A stretch of DNA of 64,000 nt, from positions 393,001 to 457,000 of the forward strand of contig NZ_CP149927.1 of assembly GCF_037949285.1 (NCBI RefSeq). Reading direction: 5' to 3'. This DNA comes from Thioclava sp. GXIMD4216. GTDB taxonomy: Bacteria; Pseudomonadota; Alphaproteobacteria; Rhodobacterales; Rhodobacteraceae. The position numbers and the translations under genes were made by a program. Position 1 is the first letter of the stretch. Each line of letters starts with the position of its first letter. Of this stretch, positions 44,845-52,462 are shown one piece after another. The notes under the pieces were generated by a model, which saw only the letters and a list, made by a program, of their open reading frames with translations, searched no databases and was not told the DNA's origin.

Positions 44845-45951
44845 TCAACGCTCCCCCGTCACACGTTTGCGGATCACATTGTTGAAGACCACAGCAATCA
44901 GCAGCATTGCGCCAAGGAACACCTGGAACCAGTCCTGATCGAAATTGGTATAGGTCAGGCCGATGGTCACCATGCCGAAGATGATCGCCCCGAAGAAAGC
45001 CCCGATCGCCGAGCCATAGCCCCCCGTCAGCAGACAGCCCCCGATCACGGCGGCAATGATCGCCTCGAATTCTTTCTGGAACCCGCGACGGGCATCGGTC
45101 GAGCCGGCATCGATCACGGTGATGATGGCCACAAGGCTTGCCGCCACAGCCGTCAGCATGAAAAGCGAGATCTTGACCTTGCGCACCGGAACGCCGGAAT
45201 TCTTCGCGGCGTTGCTGTCGCCGCCCGTGGCAAAGATCCAGTTCCCGACAGGCGTGCGCAGCAGGATATAGGTTGCCACCAGCGCCAGCCCGATAAACCA
45301 CAGCACCTCGACCGGAACGCCCGGCACTTTCGGTGCGCCGGATTTGAAACTGTCGATCAGGCCCGCTTTGGCAGCCCAGGCAAACAGGCCCTGAAAGGCA
45401 TCGTCCGAAAAGACCGGGGTCAGGACATCCCCCTCGACCGCCTCACGCACACCGCGCAGCTGGGTCGAGCCGCCGGTAAACAGCTTCAGCCCCACCAGCG
45501 CCAGACCGCGCAGGATGAACAGCCCCGCCAGCGTCACGATGAAGGACGGCAGCCCCGTGCGCATCACGATGGCCCCATTCGCCGCCCCGATCGCTGCGGC
45601 AAATATCATGGTCAGCGGGATCGAGAAGATCAGCGGCAACCCCAGATTGACGGTGAAAACCCCGAAGATCATGCCCGCAAAGCCGACCATCGACCCGATG
45701 GACAGGTCGAATTCGCCGCCGATCATCAGCATGGCTGCGGCAATCCCCAAAATCCCGAGCTGGGCCGAGGGCGTGAGGAAGTTCATGATACCGGACAATG
45801 TGAACATCGTCCCATCGGCGGTCAGCAGGAAGAACAGCGTCACGAGGATCAGCCCCCCGATCGCGCCCAGTTCCGGTCGTTTCATGAGTTTGGTGGCAAA
45901 CGACTCGGATTTGATCCGTTCGTCCGCCGCAATGGTGGCGTCCGTTGGCAT
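44845..45951 (-). CDS. Sugar (probably inositol) ABC transporter permease
   Basis: A 368-residue RbsC/FrcC-type permease with eight to ten hydrophobic segments. A cytoplasmic N-terminus of about 35 residues precedes the first helix. The block [18 protein letters not shown] and the C-terminal [18 protein letters not shown] are family signatures. It lies 189 bases after the binding-protein gene, a gap with two strong hairpins, and is directly followed by the ATPase gene. Confidence 0.92.
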   Translation of the reverse strand: MPTDATIAADERIKSESFATKLMKRPELGAIGGLILVTLFFLLTADGTMFTLSGIMNFLTPSAQLGILGIAAAMLMIGGEFDLSIGSMVGFAGMIFGVFTVNLGLPLIFSIPLTMIFAAAIGAANGAIVMRTGLPSFIVTLAGLFILRGLALVGLKLFTGGSTQLRGVREAVEGDVLTPVFSDDAFQGLFAWAAKAGLIDSFKSGAPKVPGVPVEVLWFIGLALVATYILLRTPVGNWIFATGGDSNAAKNSGVPVRKVKISLFMLTAVAASLVAIITVIDAGSTDARRGFQKEFEAIIAAVIGGCLLTGGYGSAIGAFFGAIIFGMVTIGLTYTNFDQDWFQVFLGAMLLIAVVFNNVIRKRVTGER

Positions 45952-46033
45952 GAATCCCTCCCATCATGCAGTCAGTTTTGGAGATAGCGGCCACAATCAT
46001 GCTGTAGCCTGCCCTATGGCGTGGTGGTCATGG

Positions 46034-46052
46034 CAGAGCCGCGAAGGCTCTG
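46034..46052 (-). promoter_or_regulatory. Intercistronic hairpin 2 between binding-protein and permease genes
   Basis: A perfect 7-bp stem CAGAGCC (46034-46040) / GGCTCTG (46046-46052) with a 5-base loop which on the transcript reads TTCGC, a stable-loop type. It lies downstream of hairpin 1 in the same 189-base gap. Confidence 0.6.
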
Positions 46053-46100
46053 TATGTGACGCGCGGCCCTGAAACCGGCAGGTGTTCGGGGCGTGTCGCG

Positions 46101-46131
46101 CCGGATGCCCGGCACGGGGCCGGACATCCGG
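46101..46131 (-). promoter_or_regulatory. Intercistronic hairpin 1 between binding-protein and permease genes
   Basis: CCGGATGCCCGG (46101-46112) pairs with CCGGACATCCGG (46120-46131) with a single mismatch, forming a 12-position stem about 10 bases after the binding-protein stop. It is expected to shield the upstream message from 3' decay. Confidence 0.65.
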
Positions 46132-46140
46132 TTCCGAAAC

Positions 46141-47058
46141 TTAGCGGATTCCCTTGGCCGCAAGGTCGATGACCTGCGCGGCCTTGTCTTTGGTGATCAG
46201 GTTCGGCCCCGAGGGCACGTCCCCTGCAGGCATCAACCCGTATTTGGCATGCAGCGCAAGGAAGGAGACCGGCAGATAGCCCTGCAGGAACTGCTGCTGG
46301 TCGATCGCGAAAGCGGCATCGCCATCGGCCACCGATTGCAGGAAGGACGACGACATGTCGAAGGTCGCCACCAGCACATCATCGCGCCCAAGGGCCTTTA
46401 CCGCCTTCACGGCAGGCTCCCCCACAAGCGGTGCCGAAAGACTGAGAACCGTGTTCACATCCGGATCGGATTCCAGCGCCGCACGCACCTTTGCCTGCAC
46501 CTCTGCCGGATCGGTCATGGTCGGGATCACCGCAACCGGATGACCGAACCCTTCGGCAAAACCAGCGCAGCGCTGATCAAGCGAGACATTACCCACTTCC
46601 TGATTGACGCAGATGCCCTTGGTGCCGCCCATTTCCGACAGCTTCTCGCCTGCCGCCTTGCCCGCGTCGAATTCGGACTGGCCGACATGCAAAAGCGCGC
46701 CAAGCTGCTTGGACACATCGCCCCCCGAATTCATCGAGATGACGGGGATCCCCGCATCGACCGCGCGTTTGATCGACGGACCAAGCGCATCCGCATCGGG
46801 AATACTGACCACAAGCCCGTCCGGCTCCTGATTGACAGCGGCATCGATCAACTGGCTCATCTGCACCATATCGAAGGTTTCCGGCGAACGGAAATCGACA
46901 GTGACGCCGGTATCCTTGGCCGCCTCGACCGCGCCATTCTTCACAACCGACCAGAACGGGTCATTGGCCTGACCGTGGCTGACAACGATGATCTCTTGCG
47001 CCATCGCGGCACCGGCCATCATGGCGCTCAGAGCGACCGTAGCAAAAAGGGTCTTCAT
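46141..47058 (-). CDS. Sugar (probably inositol) ABC transporter periplasmic binding protein
   Basis: A 305-residue type I periplasmic binding protein of the ribose/inositol family. The N-terminus MKTLFATVALSAMMAGAAMA is a Sec signal peptide with cleavage expected after AMA. The mature start EIIVVSHGQANDPFWSVVKNG and ISMNSGGD are typical. Start ATG 47058 has an excellent Shine-Dalgarno (GGAGGAGAAAGC). It lies downstream of iolG and upstream of the permease gene, so inositol is the likely ligand. Confidence 0.92.
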   Translation of the reverse strand: MKTLFATVALSAMMAGAAMAQEIIVVSHGQANDPFWSVVKNGAVEAAKDTGVTVDFRSPETFDMVQMSQLIDAAVNQEPDGLVVSIPDADALGPSIKRAVDAGIPVISMNSGGDVSKQLGALLHVGQSEFDAGKAAGEKLSEMGGTKGICVNQEVGNVSLDQRCAGFAEGFGHPVAVIPTMTDPAEVQAKVRAALESDPDVNTVLSLSAPLVGEPAVKAVKALGRDDVLVATFDMSSSFLQSVADGDAAFAIDQQQFLQGYLPVSFLALHAKYGLMPAGDVPSGPNLITKDKAAQVIDLAAKGIR

Positions 47059-47152
47059 GCTTTCTCCTCCCAAAAAGGTCTTGGGCAGGGCGTGCCTCGC
47101 CGCCACCCGCATATGCTGGCAAAGCCGGAGGGCAGATTAACCCCGCCTCTCC

Positions 47153-47203
47153 CCGTGCGGCCGTTCCCCGAACCGGCTCCTCTTCCGGTGCAGGCCCGCA
47201 CGG
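47153..47203 (-). promoter_or_regulatory. Nested stem structure between iolG and the binding-protein gene
   Basis: Outer arms CCGTGCGG (47153-47160) and CCGCACGG (47196-47203) are perfect complements and enclose a second stem ACCGG (47172-47176) / CCGGT (47185-47189). It lies in the 169-base gap after the iolG stop, which holds no gene. It may form a branched mRNA element or mark a processing site. Confidence 0.5.
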
Positions 47204-47227
47204 AGCCACTTTTCTAACGGCGGGGCC

Positions 47228-48247
47228 TCAGACGGCCTTCCGGTAGAAATCCTCTTGCAAATCCAGCGTGACCGCCTGACCGGTTCTGGCGGACTCGGTC
47301 GCGGCTTCGGCCATCGCCAAGGCGGCAATTCCATCCTCAAGCGTGCTGGGCATCGGTGCATTCTCCAGCACCGCCGACACGAATGCCTCCCATTCCGCCG
47401 CATAGGCGGGCATATAGCGTTCAAGGAAGAAATAGGTGGGCTTGGCACTCACGACGCCTGCCGTGGTCGACTTCACAACCGTATTTTCCAGCATATTCTG
47501 CGCCTGTAGCAGCCCGTCAGAGCCCAGAAGCTCGACACGCTGGTCATAGCCATACACCGCGCGGCGCGAATTCTTGATGACCGCGATCCGCCCGTCGGCA
47601 TAGGTCAGCGTCACCACCGCAGTGTCCACATCCCCTGCCGCGCCGATCTCGGGATCAACGATAGAGCTTCCGACCGCGCGCACCGTGACAGGCACCTCGC
47701 CCATCAGGAAATTGGCCATATCGAAATCATGGATCATCATGTCGCGGAACAGCCCGCCCGACACTTTGATATAGGATACCGGCGGCGGCGCAGGGTCGAA
47801 CGAAGTCACCGACAGCAGCTCGGATTTACCGATCTCGCCGCGCTGTGCGGCGGCTTTGAGCGCCGCGAAATTGGGATCGAACCGGCGGTTGAAGCCGATC
47901 ATCACGGGCCGCCCGCTCAGACGTGCCGCCCCGAGACAGGCCCGCGCACGGGCCAGCGACAGATCCACGGGCTTTTCACATAAAACGGCTTTCCCCGCCG
48001 CTGTCGCCGCCTCGATCAGATCCGAATGGGTATCGGTCGAGGTCGCCACAAGCACCGCATCAATCGACGGATCACTCAGGATCTCTTCGGTGGAGCGCGC
48101 CTGCGCCCCGAATTTCGCAGCCAGCGCCTCGGCACCGGGGCGATGCACATCCGACACCGCCACCAAGCTGGAACGCGCGTTCCCCGCAATGTTTACCGCA
48201 TGCACCTGCCCGATACGGCCAGCGCCGAGCAACCCAACTTTCAGCAT
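47228..48247 (-). CDS. iolG: Inositol 2-dehydrogenase
   Basis: A 339-residue Gfo/Idh/MocA enzyme that oxidises myo-inositol to scyllo-inosose with NAD+. It starts MLKVGLLGAGRIGQVHAVNI (Rossmann loop), has the catalytic lysine in LCEKPVDLSLA and the motif GFNRRFDPNF, and the HDFDMANFLMGE block carrying the catalytic aspartate and histidine. I start at ATG 48247, preceded by AGGGAGGATCAT; upstream codons lie in the promoter. It is the first gene of the leftward iol transcript, next to the paired operators. Confidence 0.93.
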   Translation of the reverse strand: MLKVGLLGAGRIGQVHAVNIAGNARSSLVAVSDVHRPGAEALAAKFGAQARSTEEILSDPSIDAVLVATSTDTHSDLIEAATAAGKAVLCEKPVDLSLARARACLGAARLSGRPVMIGFNRRFDPNFAALKAAAQRGEIGKSELLSVTSFDPAPPPVSYIKVSGGLFRDMMIHDFDMANFLMGEVPVTVRAVGSSIVDPEIGAAGDVDTAVVTLTYADGRIAVIKNSRRAVYGYDQRVELLGSDGLLQAQNMLENTVVKSTTAGVVSAKPTYFFLERYMPAYAAEWEAFVSAVLENAPMPSTLEDGIAALAMAEAATESARTGQAVTLDLQEDFYRKAV

Positions 48248-48294
48248 ATGATCCTCCCTGTGTGCAGCCCTCCTCAAGGCCGCGACACGACTCA

Positions 48295-48322
48295 TTAATA
48301 CCGCCGTTGCACGCGCGTGCAA
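48295..48322 (-). promoter_or_regulatory. Candidate iolG promoter with -35 inside operator 1
   Basis: On the minus strand TTGCAC (48322-48317) and TATTAA (48300-48295) are 16 bases apart, with 4/6 and 5/6 consensus matches, about 47 bases before the iolG start. The -35 is part of operator 1, so bound repressor would exclude RNA polymerase. Confidence 0.55.
48307..48322. promoter_or_regulatory. LacI-type operator 1 in the iolG-iolR intergenic region
   Basis: A perfect 16-bp palindrome TTGCACGCGCGTGCAA with a central CG, as typical of LacI-family operators. It shares the pattern TTGC-N8-GCAA with operator 2, whose centre is 23 bases away. The divergent gene encodes a LacI-type regulator. Confidence 0.75.
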
Positions 48323-48329
48323 GATAAAT

Positions 48330-48345
48330 TTGCTCGCGAGTGCAA
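48330..48345. promoter_or_regulatory. LacI-type operator 2 in the iolG-iolR intergenic region
   Basis: TTGCTCGCGAGTGCAA keeps the TTGC-N8-GCAA frame of operator 1, with the internal palindrome CTCGCGAG slightly off centre. Two sites about two helical turns apart suggest cooperative binding. Confidence 0.68.
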
Positions 48346-48365
48346 AATAGGTGGGCTAGCCTATT
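48346..48365. repeat. Inverted repeat AATAGG-N8-CCTATT beside operator 2
   Basis: AATAGG (48346-48351) and CCTATT (48360-48365) are perfect inverted copies directly adjoining operator 2 on the iolR side. It may be a site for a second regulator or part of the iolR promoter; TATTAT at 48362-48367 is a possible -10 on the plus strand. Confidence 0.4.
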
Positions 48366-48458
48366 ATTTGTCAGATACATTTTGGATTGCCCGCAGTTTG
48401 GGTGTAGGCAGACGGCAAATCTTTGCCGTGCCCTTACGGAAGACAGGACGGACCACCG

Positions 48459-49496
48459 ATGAAAAAAGACCCCGCCCCGCAGCCTGCAGAGAGCTACGTC
48501 ACCGCAGATGACGTCGCCCGCGCCGCCGGTGTGTCGCGCTGGACGGTCAATCGTGCCTTCCGCAAGGATGCCTCGATTTCCGAGAAGGCGCGCGAGAAGG
48601 TCCTACAGGCCGCGGCCGCGCTGGATTATATCCCCGACCTGCGTGCCGCCGCGCTGGCCTCGGCGCGCTCGTCCTCGGCACGGTCCAATCTGGTGGCACT
48701 CCTGATCGACGATTTCGCCAATCCGCACAAGCTGGTGATGCTGGAACATCTGACCCGCGCCCTGCGCCGTGGGGGCTGGGATATCCTGCTGGTCAATACG
48801 CTCGATACCGATGACACCGCCCCCGCCCTGCGCCATGCCAGCCAGCGTCGCGTCGATGCCACCATCCTGATCGGCATCCAGTTCCATGACGACATCCTGA
48901 ATGCTGTGCAGCAGGGCGGACGCCAGCCCAAACTGATTGTCTTCGCGCGGACCTCGCAGAACGAAAATGTCATCTCGATTGCCGTCGATGACAGGGCCGC
49001 GACCCTGAAGATCGCACAATACATCACCCAGAAGGGCTTCCGAAAGCCGTTCTACCTTGCCGGACCGCGCACTTTCTCGGCGCATCTTCTGCGCAAGGAG
49101 ACCTTCATGGAATACTGGGCCGACACCTATGGCAGCCAGCCGGAAACGCAATGGGTGGATGCCTATGATTCGCAAAAGGCCGAACGCCTGATCCGCCAGA
49201 GCCTGACGGGACGCGCCCCGCAGGATCTGCCCGATGTCATCGTCTGCGAGAATGACGCGCTGGCTTTGGGTACGATCGACGCGATCCGCCACGATCTGAA
49301 ATTGCGCGTGCCCGAGGACATCGCGGTGATCGGCTTTGACGACGTTCCGCAAGCTGCCAGCCCGAATTACCGCCTGACGACCTATCAGCAGCCGCTGGGC
49401 GACATGGCCGCCTATCTGGTCGAGGTGCTGGACTCGCGTAGCCCGCTCAGCAGCAAGACGTTTCTGGGCCAGCTGATCATCCGCGAGACGGCCTGA
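48459..49496 (+). CDS. LacI-family transcriptional regulator of the inositol genes
   Basis: A 345-residue LacI-type repressor. The N-terminal helix-turn-helix and hinge run from YVTADDVARAAGVSRWTVNRAFRKDASIS through VLQAAAALDYIPDLRAAAL. The rest is a periplasmic-binding-like effector domain with VIVCENDALALGTIDAI and AVIGFDDVPQA. I start at ATG 48459, the first sensible start before the HTH. It is divergent from iolG, and the 211-base gap carries two matching palindromes, so control of the iol operon by an inositol intermediate is a strong inference. It is LacI-type, unlike the DeoR-type IolR of Bacillus. Confidence 0.9.
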   Translation: MKKDPAPQPAESYVTADDVARAAGVSRWTVNRAFRKDASISEKAREKVLQAAAALDYIPDLRAAALASARSSSARSNLVALLIDDFANPHKLVMLEHLTRALRRGGWDILLVNTLDTDDTAPALRHASQRRVDATILIGIQFHDDILNAVQQGGRQPKLIVFARTSQNENVISIAVDDRAATLKIAQYITQKGFRKPFYLAGPRTFSAHLLRKETFMEYWADTYGSQPETQWVDAYDSQKAERLIRQSLTGRAPQDLPDVIVCENDALALGTIDAIRHDLKLRVPEDIAVIGFDDVPQAASPNYRLTTYQQPLGDMAAYLVEVLDSRSPLSSKTFLGQLIIRETA

Positions 49497-49502
49497 CCCG
49501 GC

Positions 49503-50087
49503 CTAGATCCGCCCCGCCGCACGGTGTTCAAGGGCCCGCCGCATCTCGGCCACTTCGCCCTCGCCGAAGCCGCGCAGACACAGGCGTTCGACCGGCGTCA
49601 GATCACACCAGAAACGGTAGAGCACATGGTCGCGTTCGGCCCGCGGGGCCTGCGCCATCCGCAGATCGTAGATCTTCTGCGCTGCCTCCAGAAGGCGCAG
49701 ATGCAGGGCCGCCAGCAAGGGCGCAAAGGCCGCCCGTCCCCGCGCGGAATTGCGCAACCGCAGCAGCGCGGCTTCGCCGATGGTCATGGTCTGCGCCAAG
49801 CCCCAGCCCAGAATATCGGCGGCCCGATGGGGCGGACAGGGCAAATGGCCGGTCAGACCATAGGTCAGTTCCAGCACCCGCCGCTCTTCTGCCGGTAGCC
49901 CCAGAATAACCGCGACACAGGCGCGTTCCAGCGGATCCGATACATCGGCCAGACGTCCGCGTCGCGGCAGCTCACCATGCTCGCGGTGAGGCCGCGCGGG
50001 CTTGCGCCGCGCATCACGCATAGGCCCCGCACGCAATGTCTTGCGCACCAGACCATCGACCTTTGCAAGAAGATATTCCGCCAGCAC
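49503..50087 (-). CDS. Small protein with sigma-70 region-4-like helix-turn-helix
   Basis: A 194-residue protein I cannot assign. Residues 64-115 resemble region 4 of sigma-70 factors: LPAEERRVLELTYGLTGH, a helix-turn-helix-like middle, then GEAALLRLRN. No region 2 is visible, so it is unlikely to be a working sigma factor. The N-terminus is basic and the C-terminus (119-194) helical. The start is GTG 50087 with AAAGGG upstream. It ends 6 bases from the convergent iol regulator and is divergent from urtA across a 222-base gap. A regulatory role near urtA is conjecture. Confidence 0.55.
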   Translation of the reverse strand: MLAEYLLAKVDGLVRKTLRAGPMRDARRKPARPHREHGELPRRGRLADVSDPLERACVAVILGLPAEERRVLELTYGLTGHLPCPPHRAADILGWGLAQTMTIGEAALLRLRNSARGRAAFAPLLAALHLRLLEAAQKIYDLRMAQAPRAERDHVLYRFWCDLTPVERLCLRGFGEGEVAEMRRALEHRAAGRI

Positions 50088-50309
50088 TTTTTACCCTTTC
50101 ACACGCCCTCCCCCGAAAAGAGTAGCGCGCCGCATCGGGTTTTCCGCTTGCGTTTCGGGCAAGGCTGCCATGCAGAGCGCGTGATAGGCCGCATCCGCCG
50201 CCTTTTGCCATACTCCCTTCGGTGCATATGCGGCACCCGCAAAGGCCCGCATGCTCTCCCCATGCCGCGCAACCATAAAGCGCGACGCCAACAACAACGG
50301 GGACGTTTC
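50088..50309 (+). promoter_or_regulatory. Intergenic region upstream of urtA
   Basis: A 222-base divergent gap between the sigma-like gene and urtA. It must hold the urt promoter, but I find neither good sigma-70 hexamers nor a convincing -24/-12 sigma-54 element or NtrC site. Only the ribosome-binding site ACGGGGACG just before ATG 50310 is clear. Confidence 0.35.
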
Positions 50310-51506
50310 ATGAAAAAGACCAATCTGACACTGGCCGCACTGGCTTTCGGCGCTGCTTCGGCGCAGAGCGCTCTGGCCGAAGACAGCGTGAATGTGGGTG
50401 TGCTGCAATCGCTTTCCGGCACGATGGCGATTTCGGAAGTCACTGTGAAAAACGCCGAAGTCATGGCGATTGACGAGATCAATGCCGCAGGCGGCGTGAT
50501 GGGGCATCAGATCAAGGCGATCGTCGAGGATGGCGCTTCCGACCCCGCGATCTTCGCGCAAAAAGCCACCAAGCTGATTGAAAACGACAAGGTCGCCACC
50601 GTCTTCGGCGGCTGGACCTCGGCCTCGCGCAAGGCCATGCTGCCGGTCTTCGAGCGCACCGACAACCTGCTATGGTATCCGGTCCAGTTCGAGGGCAATG
50701 AATGCTCGGCCAATATCATGTATTCCGGCGCCCAGCCCAACCAGCAGATCCTGCCCGCCTATGAATGGGCCAAAGCCCAAGGCGACAAGAGCATCTTCCT
50801 TGTCGGCTCGGATTACGTGTTCCCGCGGACGGCCAACCTGATCGTGAAAAAACATATCGCCGAAGACGGGCTGACTATGGCGGGCGAGGAATATGTGCCG
50901 CTGGGTGGCACCGATTTCTCGGCCGTGATCGCCAAGATCCGCGCGGCCAAGCCCGATATCATCTTCAACACGCTCAATGGCGATTCCAACGTCTCCTTTT
51001 TCAAACAGCTGGCCGCTTCGGGCATCACGCTGGAAGACACGCCGGTCATGAGCTTCTCGATTGCCGAACAGGAAGCGCAAGCCATGGGCACCAAACTGGT
51101 GGCAGGCTCCTATGCCGCATGGAACTATTTCGAGACCCTCCCGGGTGAGGCGAACGAGAAATTCGTCGATGCCTACCGCGCGAAATTCGGCGCCGATGCC
51201 GCGATTACCGACCCGATGCTGCACGGCTATCTGGACGTCTACGCATGGAAAGCCGCTGTGGAAAAAGCAGGCAGCTTCGATGCCGATGCCGTGCGCAAAG
51301 CCGCCGTTGATCTGGATGTGGCAACGCCGATGGGCGATGTGGCCTTCGCGCCCAACCAGTCGCTGACCCAGACCGCCTATGTCGGCAAGCTCGACGACAA
51401 GGGCAAATTCGACATCGTCTGGAAATCCGAAGGCGAGATCGCGCCCGAACCCTATGACGCTCTCACCTTCCCCGGCAAATCCTGCGACCTGAGCGCAACC
51501 AACTGA
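50310..51506 (+). CDS. urtA: Urea ABC transporter substrate-binding protein
   Basis: A 398-residue branched-chain-amino-acid-type binding protein. MKKTNLTLAALAFGAASAQ then SALAED is the signal peptide, with cleavage expected after ALA. The mature part has VGVLQSLSGTMAISE, FGGWTSASRKAMLPVFER and YPVQFEGNECSANIMYSGAQPNQQ, which is the UrtA rather than the LivJ pattern. It is followed by four transporter genes in the order urtB, urtC, urtD, urtE. A stem-loop after its stop should favour its accumulation. Short-chain amides are an alternative ligand. Confidence 0.92.
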   Translation: MKKTNLTLAALAFGAASAQSALAEDSVNVGVLQSLSGTMAISEVTVKNAEVMAIDEINAAGGVMGHQIKAIVEDGASDPAIFAQKATKLIENDKVATVFGGWTSASRKAMLPVFERTDNLLWYPVQFEGNECSANIMYSGAQPNQQILPAYEWAKAQGDKSIFLVGSDYVFPRTANLIVKKHIAEDGLTMAGEEYVPLGGTDFSAVIAKIRAAKPDIIFNTLNGDSNVSFFKQLAASGITLEDTPVMSFSIAEQEAQAMGTKLVAGSYAAWNYFETLPGEANEKFVDAYRAKFGADAAITDPMLHGYLDVYAWKAAVEKAGSFDADAVRKAAVDLDVATPMGDVAFAPNQSLTQTAYVGKLDDKGKFDIVWKSEGEIAPEPYDALTFPGKSCDLSATN

Positions 51507-51516
51507 TCCCCGACTG

Positions 51517-51547
51517 GCCCCCGCGACATGTCGGGGGCCTCTTTCTC
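51517..51547 (+). terminator. Stem-loop attenuator between urtA and urtB
   Basis: A perfect 8-bp stem GGCCCCCG (51517-51524) / CGGGGGCC (51533-51540) with an 8-base loop, followed by TCTTTCT. It is weaker than a full terminator and lies inside the operon, so partial termination or mRNA stabilisation after urtA is likely. Confidence 0.65.
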
Positions 51548-51567
51548 GAACATGCAGGAGACACCCC

Positions 51568-52461
51568 ATGGTAGATGCAACCCTTCTTGTCGGGCAGATC
51601 TTCAACGGTTTCAGCGTCGCCTCGCTTTTCGTTCTTGCCGCCCTCGGTCTGGCGCTCAGCTTCGGGCTGATGCGGGTGATCAATATGGCGCATGGCGAAA
51701 TGCTGATGCTGGGCGGCTATCTGGCCTATCTGACCTATCTCGTGGTTCCCGGACCGCTGGCCATTCTCGTCGCGATCCCCGTGGCTTTCCTTGGCGCGGC
51801 CCTCTTGGGCGGCGTGATGGAGCTGACCGTGGTGCGCAAACTGTCCGCCCGCCCGCTTGATACGCTGCTGGCCACTTGGGGCGTCAGCCTGATCCTGCAA
51901 CAGGCCGCGCGCTCGATCTTCGGGCCGATTGGCGTGGGTGTGACCGCGCCCGACTGGCTGAACACCGGCTTCATGCTGGGGGGCGTCTATTTCCCCTCGA
52001 CCCGTCTTTTCATTCTGGGCGTGGCCGTTCTGGTGCTGCTGGCGCTGGGGCTTCTGATCGCCCGCACCCGCCTTGGTCTTCTGGTGCGCGCCGTCAATCA
52101 GGACCGCATGATGGCCGCAGCCTCGGGCATCAATGTCCGCCGCGTCGATCTGGCCGTCTTCTGCCTTGGCACCGGCATCGCGGGGCTTGCGGGCGTTGTT
52201 CTCTCGCTCCTTGGGCCAGTTACCCCTAGTGTCGGGCAAAGCTATATCGTTCCGGCCTTCCTTGTGGTGGTGATGGGCGGTCTCGGGTCCATGGTCGGCA
52301 CCACGATTGCCGCCATCATCCTCGGGCTTGTCTCGGCAATCAGCCAGATCTTCCTTGATGTCTCGATGAGCCAGGTTCTGATGCTGCTGGCCGTGATCAT
52401 CTTCCTGCAATTCCGCCCGCAAGGCGTGGTGGCCACCCGTTCGCGCGCTCTGGAGGATTAA
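51568..52461 (+). CDS. urtB: Urea ABC transporter permease UrtB
   Basis: A 297-residue LivH-type permease with about eight hydrophobic helices. The block FGLMRVINMAHGEMLMLGGYLAY near the start and the segment VRAVNQDRMMAAASGINVRRVD, the cytoplasmic loop that meets the ATPases, are family signatures. It is shorter than LivH-fused UrtB forms but complete. The next gene starts one base after its stop. Confidence 0.92.
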   Translation: MVDATLLVGQIFNGFSVASLFVLAALGLALSFGLMRVINMAHGEMLMLGGYLAYLTYLVVPGPLAILVAIPVAFLGAALLGGVMELTVVRKLSARPLDTLLATWGVSLILQQAARSIFGPIGVGVTAPDWLNTGFMLGGVYFPSTRLFILGVAVLVLLALGLLIARTRLGLLVRAVNQDRMMAAASGINVRRVDLAVFCLGTGIAGLAGVVLSLLGPVTPSVGQSYIVPAFLVVVMGGLGSMVGTTIAAIILGLVSAISQIFLDVSMSQVLMLLAVIIFLQFRPQGVVATRSRALED

Positions 52462-52462
52462 G

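Noticed and set aside
50140..50180. Possible sigma-54 -24/-12 promoter for urtA around GGGCAAGGCTGCCATGC
   Set aside because: The GG and GC doublets can be forced into place, but the TGGCAC and TTGC blocks are not matched.
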